Shown: positions 51,301 through 58,758, counted from the stretch's first letter. The stretch: 64,000 nt of DNA from Nocardia mikamii NBRC 108933 (GCF_001613505.1 NZ_BDCM01000002.1:1-64000), one strand, 5' to 3'. The notes: generated from the sequence alone by a model not told the origin. Made by a program: numbers and translations.

Positions 51301-53531
51301 ATGTGGTGAATATCGCTATCATCACCGCGGAAGCGTTCATACGCGTCATCAGCCCACTCGAATGCCGCGAAATCATCGCGCGGCCGGATCACACCGCCGG
51401 AATAGGCATCTGGGGAGACGTCGGGAATACCGTCGCGCGTCGGGTGGTCGATCGAGTTCGCGTCCCGCGGATCCACAGGGCGCTCGGCGCCGGGGGTGTG
51501 AGGTGGGGTCGCAACTCCAACCGGAACCGGTTGCGGTTGCTGCGCGCTATCGCTCGGAGTGCCAAGCGAATCCGCTCGATCGGATGAGCCGTTCGGCTGG
51601 TGGTCTTGCCGGTTCGATACATCCTGTCGCGGAACATCTCCGGGTGCGTGATCGCCGCGCCGAGAATCCGGGTGCGCGCCGCCAGACTCCGGGGAACGAG
51701 CAGCCACTTCCCTACCCGGATCATGCGGGGCCGGGGCGTCGGTTCGTTGAGTGGAATCAGAAGTGCGCTGCAATTCTCCGGGATTCCGCGGGCTCGACGG
51801 ATGAGCTGGGCGGGCCGGCGGGTGAGGACTTTCCGGACGCGCCGGTGTGCCCGACGGCCGCTCCGAGGCAACCGGCGGACGATGCGACGCGTCGGGAACA
51901 GCTCGGATGGCGGCATCCGGTCGAGCGGGCGTATCGGTATGGCCCGGCCGAGCGGGCGTGGCCTCCGGGCGAGGTGTGGCGGCTGCTGTCGGCGGCTCGG
52001 TAGTCCGGTGCCCGGGCGCATCGGCGATCGGCGATCGCGAAGATTCCGGAACCCGCTGCGGTGCAACACGATCCGTAGCGGGAGTTTGCGCATCCGGTCG
52101 CGCTGCGACATCCGGCGCCGGGCGCGTCGCAGGCATCGGCCGATCCCCTAGCGGTCCAGCGTTGGGAGCCTGCGGTTGCGATGGCGGGGCGGAACGATCG
52201 GGTGGCGGCGGCGCCTGTGCCGGCGCCGGCTGATTCGTCGATCCCGGCTCCGGAGTCGGCTGTGGCCCGGTGTGCGACCGCATTTCGGTCGGAGGTTTGG
52301 AATCACCGGACTGGCTCGCGCCATTCGAGTCAGGTTGGGCCGCAACAGATGTCTGATGCCCTGCAGCTACTGTGGCCGCGCGATCCGTGCCGGCTGCTGG
52401 AGTGGTTTCCGCTGCTACGGTACCCGGATCCTGATGGGTACTCGACGGATATGTGACGTCGGCGGCGAAGGGAGTACTCGCATCCGAAGGTGGCAGGGAT
52501 GGCTCGGCAGGCGGCGCGTGATCCGAGCTTCCGGCGGCGGGCCTGTCCGGCGGCGACTCCGGGTGCGGACCCGCCGCAGGATCACCATGCCCGGGCACGT
52601 TGTGCTCGCCGGGCTTTCTGGCCAGACCGCCTCCGGCGCCCTCCAACAAAGTGCCGGGATCGATCGAATGATCAGGATTGGTGGCCAGCTGAGCGGCGGC
52701 GTTACCGACAACGTTGCCCGGGAGCTCGGCAACGTTCTGATCGACGTACCGTCCGGCGAACGACGCCAATTTCCCAGGGTCACCGTCTCTGGCAAGTGCG
52801 GCCGCAACCCCGTCATCGAGTTTGCCGGACAGCAGTCCGCTCGCCGGCGCGGCGACCCCACCCGCGATCGCACCCGATGCCGCGGCAGTGCCCAGCGAAC
52901 CCCAGTCGAATCCGTCCTCCCGGTGTCCTTCCATGAGCTCGATCGCTTGGGCGGCGGCATCCGTGCCCGCACCGAAAGCCGTACCGACGACCGCGCCCAC
53001 AGCTACCTTGACCGCCACGCCTGCCATGCGCTCACCGAGAAAGACGGCCCCTTTGGCGGCTATCTTGCCGATCAGCTCCTGAACCGCCTTCTGGATGGCG
53101 ATCTTCGCCCCCACCACAGCTCCGGCCTCGGCGACCTGACCAACCCCCGGAACAAAGGTCCACAGCAGACTTGCCAACATCGCCATCGCAGATATGTAGA
53201 TGGTCAGTTTGGCGTGCTCGGTATCGGTAGCCCCGTGTTCGAGTTGCTTTGCGAAGCTCTCGCAGTCGTCGATCAGTTTCTGCAGGTCACTGCCGTCGCC
53301 ACCGGCGATGTCCTGCCAATAACTCGACATGGCGTCATGTGCTTTGCCGTCGATCGCCGACAGCGCTTCGGCCATCGACTGGCCGGCCGGGTGCTGCAGC
53401 TTCTTCAACGCCTCGGCCATGTCGGACCAATGCTGGGCGGCACGCCGCATGGCGTCCTCGTCGCCCTCCGGCCAGTGCCCCAGAATGAAGTCCGACAAAT
53501 AGGGAATCTGGGGCGGCTTCCACAACGTCAC
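47475..53531 (-). CDS. Giant T7SS polymorphic toxin ORF with three toxin modules
   Basis: One open frame of 2018 codons. Residues 1-310 are a helical T7SS export domain of the CpnT N-terminal/WXG100-like type (HWPEGDEDAMRRAAQHW, then hydrophobic helices from LTIYISAMAMLASLLWTFVPG). Residues 310-715 are a Pro/Ala/Ser linker. Three C-terminal-type modules follow: A (715-866, HELAE...AHAHAN), B (about 1173-1535, papain-like Tox-PL with Cys1382, His1492, Asp1509) and C (about 1770-2018, GNAT-like). Between A and B and between B and C the frame crosses sequences that, one base shifted, encode well-formed immunity-like proteins; there the toxin frame reads as Arg/Pro/Asp-rich filler. It follows a WXG100 gene by 15 bp. 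Either all of it is translated, or functional translation ends near 50930 and B and C are displaced cassettes. Confidence 0.75.
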   Translation of the reverse strand: MTLWKPPQIPYLSDFILGHWPEGDEDAMRRAAQHWSDMAEALKKLQHPAGQSMAEALSAIDGKAHDAMSSYWQDIAGGDGSDLQKLIDDCESFAKQLEHGATDTEHAKLTIYISAMAMLASLLWTFVPGVGQVAEAGAVVGAKIAIQKAVQELIGKIAAKGAVFLGERMAGVAVKVAVGAVVGTAFGAGTDAAAQAIELMEGHREDGFDWGSLGTAAASGAIAGGVAAPASGLLSGKLDDGVAAALARDGDPGKLASFAGRYVDQNVAELPGNVVGNAAAQLATNPDHSIDPGTLLEGAGGGLARKPGEHNVPGHGDPAAGPHPESPPDRPAAGSSDHAPPAEPSLPPSDASTPFAADVTYPSSTHQDPGTVAAETTPAAGTDRAATVAAGHQTSVAAQPDSNGASQSGDSKPPTEMRSHTGPQPTPEPGSTNQPAPAQAPPPPDRSAPPSQPQAPNAGPLGDRPMPATRPAPDVAARPDAQTPATDRVAPQRVPESSRSPIADAPGHRTTEPPTAAATPRPEATPARPGHTDTPARPDAAIRAVPDASHRPPVASERPSGTPARPESPHPPARPAHPSSPRNPGELQRTSDSTQRTDAPAPHDPGREVAARSPESGGAHPDSRRGDHAPGDVPRQDVSNRQDHQPNGSSDRADSLGTPSDSAQQPQPVPVGVATPPHTPGAERPVDPRDANSIDHPTRDGIPDVSPDAYSGGVIRPRDDFAAFEWADDAYERFRGDDSDIHHMVRALADHPREDGSHFSAEHIQQIKNHLFREEHPIRDYDGEIVHRRYDADPDIAEAWIRVRSGRPDPADLVLLEHELAESNYYRDHPGALYQDAHAHANIDHNWAEVAAGRSGERYDTFWGPHDGTADLLQPNQGRPARGGVPVRGDERSPGSHPDDRQGEQHPPHGPTGGRDLPVGRGPDHASGETREAVAPERSNRVLRDGEDDRDQAGVDGLVRDIPEDGGNRARGDLPVREQRDGTEPRAGDREDRPGRHSGGRNERPAGDESSRTHSGAEGERPELAGRGRDSSLSDREEPARPGRGGDRPPDIAGLFPRRRSGAADRNGAQRPGSSWDPAFHEEPSRSARDAGLPRDAPQQQVRRDSSRHAPDPNAPRSEHAGNNQMPPRWPSAPDRPGSRHESQPLPDTPRRVEPHVPKREQPGGRPDRSRDHERPFTVRRSVDESGRPVSNLVIRVHLDQGPGVSNQHMRDVAQAAWTAAAQITGPHQRLPWGDRPGLHIEFVADPARADLHAAVDHSGSPERGIWPTGSSPQALAGRLREHLGLPADHDGRVALDAYDIQRLSDRIAETNTAAPLRGLPDTREVGPGKLAPLENPSYQEYVRNALREGDRYATWFDPRTHEAGRLINDGGPEVPGRRNSCGDNIMAGLSSFYGDPQISHPRHLDRLPDGSIDHCSPERGVIDRIGDWLGADWQSFGHRDAANGFGELHDLIDSLGPGSSAAVAVGFHARDPRTGLPQYHADGSPVIEAGHGVLVVYPRDAEGPVWWDPVTGQASDRPFPHLVADAASLHAIPLTQDARPHVPQTDSHPRGSGTVPGRSAGHEPGVPDVPVRPGVGDLPDPVRGGDQPGPAYRPVENGARRPDRSDHRTPEPAGRDRGPDVHGGDSRRHPDARRPDLPAANPPARQPHSGQPDHSRVPDPTRIDNRSTAERGLPAGDRQGHPDVPTARNSEHDGGGVDRASATHGRDLAQSGDHSVLGERNEFSPADRSENDRPENESSEQTSDRDQQDSEPSRATDDVTPPTEPKPSLGDLIPPDGSTVDETRVLPLLRRAIDGEYGGLRVSVESVSGGSHVMHVGTKIYDAGGNQVGYANRTYYNMEGRIVADHTMFRLDNDVRGQGCANELNNAMFAWYRQSGVDEVMLRANIDVGSYAWARQGFEFANQQAAVNDILPRLNREIRRMHADLAQLEREQASVPDSSRDRKIRELSSLLRTSEGIARRFQVGSVDFPRPAEIAKLGRPEGLLPGESRELSWPGKRVFMEPGVRISWHGVKKMQEE
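48377..48907 (-). CDS. Imm35/YrhB-like immunity protein, overlapping the toxin ORF
   Basis: 176 aa from ATG 48907 (MSPRLIHTPEEAERYLAEAL), with GAGG four bases upstream; ATG 48919 is possible. Composition is that of a folded protein, unlike the toxin frame over the same DNA. FPFGLGWVIYPILSEEEISQ, then KMVLDARTGVITELPSLPVE, resembles the YrhB/Imm35 pattern (aromatic strand, then Vd-x-x-tG-x-i). It begins within the last codons of the Tox-PL module, in the +1 frame of the same strand, exactly where an immunity gene is expected. Family call is by motif only. Confidence 0.68.
   Translation of the reverse strand: MSPRLIHTPEEAERYLAEALGTSREYRMFPFGLGWVIYPILSEEEISQGRHIGLSKMVLDARTGVITELPSLPVETVAQMYTAAIREGTRMPGGQIYPPRTRLHVSLIRDNPTTVEYLIRPESTTDPRPSADYLLVIDKDTRMYQPPGTVNMMAAAWIEHRQRTDGIWPSRGTTQY
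48920..50020 (-). other. Toxin module B: Tox-PL (papain-fold deamidase/protease) domain
   Basis: In the toxin frame, residues about 1173-1310 are a pre-toxin region (VRRSVDESGRPVSNLVIRV...) and 1330-1535 a Tox-PL domain: Cys1382 in GRRNSCGDNIMAG, His1492 in AGHGVLVVY and Asp1509 in VWWDPVTGQ, in the spacing of papain-like toxin domains, with GPGSSAAVAVGFH between. Such domains deamidate glutamines or cleave proteins in the target. The Imm35-like gene starts within its final codons. Confidence 0.75.
50432..50665 (-). CDS. Small immunity-like protein A2 (paralogue of A1), overlapping the toxin ORF
   Basis: 77 aa from ATG 50665 (MALYAIYRKTAETEHEV), the start that aligns with A1; ATG 50698, three bases after the A1 stop, would add 11 residues. 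It shares MAL, EHEVxYRFG, L-R-L-I-K, AG-I and WP-G-I with A1. It is read in the +1 frame relative to the long toxin ORF. No family name is recognised. A duplicated immunity gene after a toxin module is a known pattern in polymorphic toxin loci. Confidence 0.65.
   Translation of the reverse strand: MALYAIYRKTAETEHEVTYRFGSSETELNRELVIEKTGPAVIAADGTNDPLVMKVAGRILARKANDPNWPGGGGIQA
50702..50932 (-). CDS. Small immunity-like protein A1, overlapping the toxin ORF
   Basis: 76 aa from ATG 50932 (MALLIYYNQIRDDPHEVEY), with GGGGA seven bases upstream. A small alpha/beta protein: one strand, helix GETREALDRTL, strand TIDKAN, then FRSAAGQIMLRAKREKQWP. It starts inside the last codons of toxin module A and lies in the +1 frame. 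Balanced composition and clear paralogy with A2 argue that this frame is the coding one. Presumed cognate antidote to module A. Confidence 0.68.
   Translation of the reverse strand: MALLIYYNQIRDDPHEVEYRFGETREALDRTLTIDKANNTPHTDQPEDVIFRSAAGQIMLRAKREKQWPRNGVIAS
50935..51390 (-). other. Toxin module A: HE...AHAHAN domain, unnamed
   Basis: Residues about 715-866 of the toxin frame: a helical opening (FAAFEWADDAYERFRGDDSD), HPREDGSHFSAEHIQQIKNH, then VLLEHELAESNYY (about residue 817) and PGALYQDAHAHANIDHNW (about 837), ending YDTFWGPHD. The His/Glu and AHAHAN pattern may form a metal or nuclease-like site. It is followed at once by the immunity pair. I recognise the arrangement from actinobacterial toxins but no named family. 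Confidence 0.55.
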
Positions 53532-53546
53532 GCGACTGCTCCCCCG

Positions 53547-53873
53547 CTATACCTTGCGAATCCCGTCGGCGCTGGCCTGATCCTGATTCTGAACGATCGC
53601 GGCAGTACCGGTGATTTTGTCGCCGGTCGCCTTCAACGCCCCCGCCAACTTCGCCAAGCTGTCCAGGGTCTGGTTGACGCTCCCGGCGCCTTCCTGCGGA
53701 TAGTTCTTCTCGAACTCTTTACCCGGCCTGTCCCCACCCCAGCAACGTCCCTCCGCGGCCAGCCCGGTCCGCAACTTCTCCAGGGCCGTTTCGACCTCCT
53801 CCCCCAGAGCCTCGAACTGAGGCGATATTGCCCGCAACCGCTCCGGGTCAGCAAAAAAGTCGACCACACCCAC
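53547..53873 (-). CDS. WXG100-family T7SS protein
   Basis: 108 aa from GTG 53873. Helix-turn-helix hairpin: helix 1 FFADPERLRAISPQFEALGEEVETALEKL, turn RCWGGDRPGKEFEKNY (W-G-G in place of W-x-G), helix 2 VNQTLDSLAKLAGALKATGDKITG. No signal peptide. Its stop lies 15 bp before the toxin start, so it is the likely export partner of the toxin. Confidence 0.83.
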   Translation of the reverse strand: MGVVDFFADPERLRAISPQFEALGEEVETALEKLRTGLAAEGRCWGGDRPGKEFEKNYPQEGAGSVNQTLDSLAKLAGALKATGDKITGTAAIVQNQDQASADGIRKV

Positions 53874-53957
53874 ACTCCCTCATCGCCCTGCGCCGTCCTT
53901 CACTTCGACGTGGCAGCCCCGGCACCGGTTCCACGAATCTTCCAGCACACCAATGGG

Positions 53958-54395
53958 TTACTGCGTTCTCGTTCGAGACTCCGACAACCGTTCGCGCACT
54001 TCACGCATGCTGGGCACGCCCGGCATGACCTCATCGATGTCCGCCATTCCGTCGATCACCGATTGGACGGGCTCGAGGATCTTCGCCCGAGCTCGAGCGG
54101 CCGCCTCGACACCACCGCGAATGGCCGCGTTCAGGTCTTCGGTCAACTGCCGCGGTGTACTGCGCCGGAAAGCGTCCTCGGCAATCGTGATGTCGGTGAC
54201 GATGCCGGACCCGTCGACCGTCACCCGTGCAAGGTCGTTCGGCGACGTCGCCCGCACCCGCAACGCGGCGAGCTTTCCTTGGATCTCCTCCAGTTCGCCT
54301 ATCTCACGCTCGAAATCGTCCTGCATCGAGTTCAGGGTCGATCGCAACCCGTCATTGGCCGACCGAATCTGTTGACGCTCCCACTCATCCACCAC
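53958..54395 (-). CDS. YbaB/EbfC-family protein of the toxin operon
   Basis: 145 aa from GTG 54395 (or 54392), preceded by AAGGAG; the frame upstream to 54500 is discarded as non-homologous. A coiled-coil start (ERQQIRSANDGLRSTLNSMQDDFEREIGELEEI) leads to the YbaB core: VRATSPNDLARVTVDGSGIVTDITIAEDAF, then helices with AARARAKILEPVQ. This family recurs next to WXG100 genes in actinobacterial T7SS toxin loci, perhaps as chaperone or regulator. Confidence 0.75.
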   Translation of the reverse strand: MVDEWERQQIRSANDGLRSTLNSMQDDFEREIGELEEIQGKLAALRVRATSPNDLARVTVDGSGIVTDITIAEDAFRRSTPRQLTEDLNAAIRGGVEAAARARAKILEPVQSVIDGMADIDEVMPGVPSMREVRERLSESRTRTQ

Positions 54396-54578
54396 ACCGC
54401 TCCTTCCCCGCGACGCAACCGAGCCACCGCACATCTCTGCGCAGCCGACGATCACTCGGTGCCGGAATCGCGCCCATGACGATCGAGCCACTGACGCCAC
54501 AGGTCGAGGAGATCGGTTCCGGGAATTGTCATCATCGAATCGTTCGCAACCGTGCGCCGGAAGACTGCGCCGAAAACG

Positions 54579-54950
54579 CTACCGCAGCCAGGATTCCGGC
54601 GGACCGTAGCCCTCGGCCCGGGCTTCGTCCTCGTCGGTCCAATCCGATGGCATGACGACCACCTCCCGTCCGGCACTCTGCGTCTTGTGCCGTTCGGCCG
54701 CTCGCATCCGCGCGCGCTCAGCCTCCTCGGACAGCAGACGGTCACGCTCGATCCGTTCGTCTGTTGCCGCCTCCCCCGGAGTTTCCGCGCGCTCCTGCTC
54801 ATCCCGCAGACTTTCCCGCAACTTCGCGACCAGTTCCGCCCCACCTGTCGTAGTCTGCGCATCCACCTCCAGGAACCGTTCCTGGACGCCACGCGAGCCG
54901 GCTCGATAGTCGGCGACGATTCGGTCGAATTCCGCGGCGTAATCAGTCAT
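54579..54950 (-). CDS. Charged coiled-coil hypothetical protein of the T7SS operon
   Basis: 123 aa. A long amphipathic, Glu/Arg-rich helix (VADYRAGSRGVQERFLEVDA, later EQERAETPGEAATDERIERD, RLLSEEAERARMRAAERHK) ends in VVVMPSDWTDEDEARAEGYG and PESWLR. Its ATG overlaps the stop of the 732-aa gene (ATGA). Function unknown; context places it in the T7SS toxin operon. 183 bp without a gene follow before the YbaB-like start. Confidence 0.65.
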   Translation of the reverse strand: MTDYAAEFDRIVADYRAGSRGVQERFLEVDAQTTTGGAELVAKLRESLRDEQERAETPGEAATDERIERDRLLSEEAERARMRAAERHKTQSAGREVVVMPSDWTDEDEARAEGYGPPESWLR

Positions 54951-57145
54951 TTCGCATCACCGGTGTCGATTTCGATCTTCACGCCGGCAGTGGATGGACG
55001 CGTCGCTGCCGGTGCAGGCGAGTCAACAGTCGTGGTGACCTGGCTAGGGCTCGTCGGCGCTGACGACCCGCCGTCCAACGGACCCGCTGTGGCCAATTCG
55101 GGACCCGCAGTGGTGGATTGTGACGAGTTCCCATCCAGGGGACCGACCGTCGCCAGTTCGGGGCCCGGACCAGCGGGCCCGGCAGGCCCGTCGGGTATCT
55201 GCCCGTCACCGCCAGGAACCGTCGTCCACAACGGCTTCGGAGGAACGATTCCGCTCGGCGGACGCTCGGAGTCCGGTGTGGACTTCCCTCCACCTGCGGG
55301 CGCGTGGGGCAGGCCACTCATCGGCATACCGGGTGCGGCAGGGGCGTTCGTTCCCGCGCCGGACCCCGCGCTCGAGTTCTCAGCTCGGGGCTCGACTGCA
55401 TGTCCGGGCACCGAGCCCGGCGTAGCGGTTCCCGAGGGCGCCGGTGTCAACGACTGCGCCGAAGATCCCGCCGCGGAAGCACCCGCGGGACCGGGGCCAG
55501 GACCAGACGACCGCGCACCTCCCGGATTCGAACCCTTCTCGCCGGAAGGTCCGGTCGCGGCGGGATCTGCCGACTCGCCCGGGCCGGGCTTCAAGAACGG
55601 CACCCCGTCCTTGATCCCCATCGAGTACTCCTGCGACTTCCCGTCAGGGCCAGAAACTTTCGCGGTAATCGTGCCGTTCGGCGCTTGAGTAACCGTGAGA
55701 GTCCCGCCCAACGCACCGACGTTGATCAACTCCTTCGAACCGGGAGAACCCTTGACGTCGGTCATCTGAGAACCGACGCCCGATAACTGCGTTCCGAGGC
55801 TCGACAAGTTGCCACCCAGCGCGCCGAGACCCTGTTGAGCGACATTTTGAATCTGGCTGAGACCTTGCTGCAACGTCTGCGTGAGTCCCTGCTGGACGGT
55901 CTGACTTGCCTGGCTCGCCAAGCCGGACAGGATTTGCGCCGGATTGAACTGTGCGGCACTGGGATTGGCGGAGGAGGGAACTGTCGGGGCCACGGCCGAA
56001 GGAGCTGTCGGCACCGTCGATGTCGGCGTCGTCGGTGCAGCCGGTCCGGTAGCCGTCGGCCCAGGACCTGTGTTGGTCGGCTGATTCGGATTTTGCCCGC
56101 CGGGCGGTTTCGGGAACGGAGTCGTGTCGTGACTGTCGAGAAGGTCCATCACCGGCTTGTACGCTTGGCGAATGTAGTAGTCAGCGAGCGCGCATTGATG
56201 CACCAAGGCGGTAAACGCTTCACGCACTGCGTATGCGAAGTGATCCTTCAGCCAGTTCTGACAGGCAGTGCGGATCTTGTAGTTATCGTCGCCATTTTTG
56301 CCTGCGCCCACTCCCTCGATGTGGAATTGGGCGATCGCCACTTCGTTCTGCTTACCGTGCAGGTAGCCCCATGTCGTACTCTCAGCTGCCACAGTGATTA
56401 TCGTGCTTACGGGATCTTCAGCTCCGTCCAACCGCATCGCATGGCCCGCAACTGGACACTGGGGACTGTCGAAAGAGCGAACAAAGTTCGCTTTGTGCAT
56501 CACAATCTCGCGCAGGACCTCCGGCAGGCCCTCCAGGGCAGAAGCTACAGCCTCCAAGTACTGGGCTTGTTGATCAGCATGTGCGTGAAACCCTGCGAGA
56601 TGATCCTGTGCCGCGTCGCCACCTCGGCCTTCCCATACCTCCGGCACAGCACCCGCGATGCCGGCGAGATCAGCTGCGATGTCTGCGGCCTTCGAGTGCT
56701 CGCCACTACCGTGCGCGGCCGCTTGTATCGCACTTGCCAAGCTCTGCAAGCCGGGAAGGTTCATATGACGTTGTTGGTCATACCATCTCCCTTGGAGCTC
56801 GAGCATCGAATTATCCGGATCCTCCTCTGTGTTGATTTCCCAGGCGCCGATGGATTCACCGCCGATAACAAGCGGGGGGATAATAATCCGGTTGAAGCCC
56901 TCGTACCTCAGCACATCCCATACTCGGTGATATCGGATCAAGGCGAGCCGAAACCATCCGAGCCCGAAGGCTCCGTTGTCCAGCAGCGCGTTGACGTCGC
57001 CGGCAACGACCGGAGGTTTGTCCGTCCAAATCTTTTGCGGGTCGAAAACGTTGGTGCCGTCATCGGATAGGAAACGTGCGAGTGTTTTTTTCGCGTCTTC
57101 ACCCGCGCCCTGATACTGCTGCGCATATTCTTGTGCCCCCACCAT
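54947..57145 (-). CDS. Large WXG-containing, proline-rich T7SS-associated protein
   Basis: 732 aa. Residues 1-130 are a folded region (ALLDNGAFGLGWFRLALIRY, IIIPPLVIGG). Residues 135-215 are a WXG100-type hairpin with Trp171 in VPEVWEGRGGDAAQ. Residues 340-410 are Pro/Thr-rich, 410-460 a Gln-rich repetitive coil (QTVQQGLTQTLQQGLSQIQN), 480-530 a beta segment, then a long Pro/Gly tail with the repeat GPELATxGPLDG twice. No signal peptide. It overlaps the next gene by ATGA and the previous one by a single base. Probably an exported or envelope-spanning structural partner of the toxin. Confidence 0.7.
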   Translation of the reverse strand: MVGAQEYAQQYQGAGEDAKKTLARFLSDDGTNVFDPQKIWTDKPPVVAGDVNALLDNGAFGLGWFRLALIRYHRVWDVLRYEGFNRIIIPPLVIGGESIGAWEINTEEDPDNSMLELQGRWYDQQRHMNLPGLQSLASAIQAAAHGSGEHSKAADIAADLAGIAGAVPEVWEGRGGDAAQDHLAGFHAHADQQAQYLEAVASALEGLPEVLREIVMHKANFVRSFDSPQCPVAGHAMRLDGAEDPVSTIITVAAESTTWGYLHGKQNEVAIAQFHIEGVGAGKNGDDNYKIRTACQNWLKDHFAYAVREAFTALVHQCALADYYIRQAYKPVMDLLDSHDTTPFPKPPGGQNPNQPTNTGPGPTATGPAAPTTPTSTVPTAPSAVAPTVPSSANPSAAQFNPAQILSGLASQASQTVQQGLTQTLQQGLSQIQNVAQQGLGALGGNLSSLGTQLSGVGSQMTDVKGSPGSKELINVGALGGTLTVTQAPNGTITAKVSGPDGKSQEYSMGIKDGVPFLKPGPGESADPAATGPSGEKGSNPGGARSSGPGPGPAGASAAGSSAQSLTPAPSGTATPGSVPGHAVEPRAENSSAGSGAGTNAPAAPGMPMSGLPHAPAGGGKSTPDSERPPSGIVPPKPLWTTVPGGDGQIPDGPAGPAGPGPELATVGPLDGNSSQSTTAGPELATAGPLDGGSSAPTSPSQVTTTVDSPAPAATRPSTAGVKIEIDTGDAK

Positions 57146-57453
57146 CAGGATGTGAGACCCCCCGTCGAGCCGTCGATCTGCGTACCGCTCCCCTGGTCGG
57201 TGGCCACCGTCAGATCCACAACTTGCCGCAACGCCCCTGCAGTCGCCTCCGATGCGTCGGACCAGGACTGCAACATATTGACAAGTCCCTCGACTCCGGC
57301 CGCAATCTTCTTCCCCTCAGGCCCATAGTCCTGACCGGTATGCGACGGATCGAAGCCAACGTTCGCGATGTTCGTCGCGTGCGCCTTGGTCGCATCGACC
57401 GCCGGATCCAATGTCTGCGCCATACCCAGCACAGATTCGGGAACGAAACGCAT
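57145..57453 (-). CDS. Small helical T7SS-type protein, first gene of the toxin operon
   Basis: 102 aa from ATG 57453 with AGGAGGGGG just upstream, one of the best ribosome sites in the window. Two helices around a Gly/Asp turn (DPSHTGQDYGPEGKKIAAGV) resemble ESX/EspC-like secretion partners. It opens the minus-strand operon that runs to 46071; its promoter should lie in the 198-bp gap to 57652. Confidence 0.68.
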   Translation of the reverse strand: MRFVPESVLGMAQTLDPAVDATKAHATNIANVGFDPSHTGQDYGPEGKKIAAGVEGLVNMLQSWSDASEATAGALRQVVDLTVATDQGSGTQIDGSTGGLTS

Positions 57454-57651
57454 GACCCCCTCCTGGTCTTCGAATTCAACGCATCGAAGCGGCCCGCATC
57501 AGTCGAGCAGCCGCCGCTCGATCATCGCAGATCGAGCGGTGCCGTGGCCAGGTAGACGGTTCGAGCAAGTGCGAAGGCAGCCCATGAGACCGAGCCGACG
57601 CGCGCAAACGTCCCTGCTCTGCCCCGGTCGCTCGCCTGACATGGTGGCCTG

Positions 57652-58758
57652 ATGAGCCGCCCGACGCCTACTCATCCCCGTATCCTCGTCATCGATCCCG
57701 CGCCGAGCGGGTTGGCAATGGCTGAACTCGAAGGCTTGACTCAACTCGGTCTCGTCCCGACGGTCAACCTACATCGAGTTGCGGATCGCACTGCTCGTTC
57801 CGAGATCGAACACCGTTGGGACTGTATCGATTTCGATGCCTTCATGTCGGACGAGATCGTGGCAGCCTTCGATCGTGGCGGCGGATACGACGCGCTGAAA
57901 TGTCGCGCCGGTATCCCTCTGAGCCGCAACGTCTCCGAGCAGATGACAACCGGCCGGCACGAACAACCACTGCGGCTGGTCGCCAAGGCCGCTTCTGGTC
58001 TGGACAGTTTCGATCTCGACGCTGCCCACGACTTGGGAGTCACAGTCCTGTCGACCCCGGGCGCGAACGCCGGCGCCGTTGCCGAGTTGACGATCGGGCT
58101 CATGCTCGACGCCCTCCGCGGAATCATCAAGCGGGATACCGCCCTCCGGGCCGGAGACTGGGACACGGCGATCGACGGTATTCCCGTTCGGAGTCTGTCG
58201 GATTCGCGGGTCGGCCTCGTCGGCAATGGAGCGATCGCGCAGGCAGTGGCGGAACGTCTCCAGCCGTTCGGGGCGGAGGTGTGGGTCCACGGGTCGCCGC
58301 GCTTCACTGCCGAAGCGGCGGCACAATGGCCTGCATTCCGCGCCGAGAGTCTCCGCGCCCTTTTGACCAGCTGCGACATCATCTCGGTTCATGTGCCGGC
58401 CACCCCCGCGACCACAGGACTCATCGGCGCGCGAGAGCTGCGGTGGATGAAGCCTGGGTCGGTGCTGGTCAACACATCGCGGGAACTGGTGGTTCCGGAA
58501 GATGCCCTGAACGCGGCATTGCGCGACCCGGACTGCGGCCTCAGCCACGTCGCCGTGGACGTATTCGCCGCGGAGGGAGAGTCTTTCAGCTCGCCGCTGG
58601 CTTCGCAGCCACACACCACACTGAGTCCCCATGTGGGCGGGATGACGTCAGGGGCGATGAAGGCCAGTTCGGGCCGGTTACTGACCGAGCTCGCTCGTTT
58701 CTACGCGAACGCCGCCATGCCAGCCCCCGCCTTCGGCACGTCGGAAGGCACCGCCTGA
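57652..58758 (+). CDS. D-2-hydroxyacid dehydrogenase family protein
   Basis: 368 aa, NAD-dependent D-isomer-specific 2-hydroxyacid dehydrogenase. The Rossmann motif GLVGNGAIAQAVAERL, catalytic Arg in VLVNTSRELVVPED, Glu in DVFAAEGES and His in LSPHVGG are all present. The substrate domain is longer than usual at the N-terminus. Closest in style to PhoD/SerA-like enzymes; substrate unknown. It is divergent from the T7SS toxin operon and may be the chromosomal edge of that island. Confidence 0.83.
   Translation: MSRPTPTHPRILVIDPAPSGLAMAELEGLTQLGLVPTVNLHRVADRTARSEIEHRWDCIDFDAFMSDEIVAAFDRGGGYDALKCRAGIPLSRNVSEQMTTGRHEQPLRLVAKAASGLDSFDLDAAHDLGVTVLSTPGANAGAVAELTIGLMLDALRGIIKRDTALRAGDWDTAIDGIPVRSLSDSRVGLVGNGAIAQAVAERLQPFGAEVWVHGSPRFTAEAAAQWPAFRAESLRALLTSCDIISVHVPATPATTGLIGARELRWMKPGSVLVNTSRELVVPEDALNAALRDPDCGLSHVAVDVFAAEGESFSSPLASQPHTTLSPHVGGMTSGAMKASSGRLLTELARFYANAAMPAPAFGTSEGTA

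Noticed and set aside
47475..53531. CpnT-type NAD glycohydrolase (TNT) toxin domain
   Set aside because: The N-terminus is CpnT-like, but none of the three toxin modules resembles TNT.
52176..54479. 767-codon plus-strand frame across the toxin N-terminus
   Set aside because: Shadow of the T7SS domain, WXG100 and YbaB-like genes, all with recognisable folds on the minus strand.
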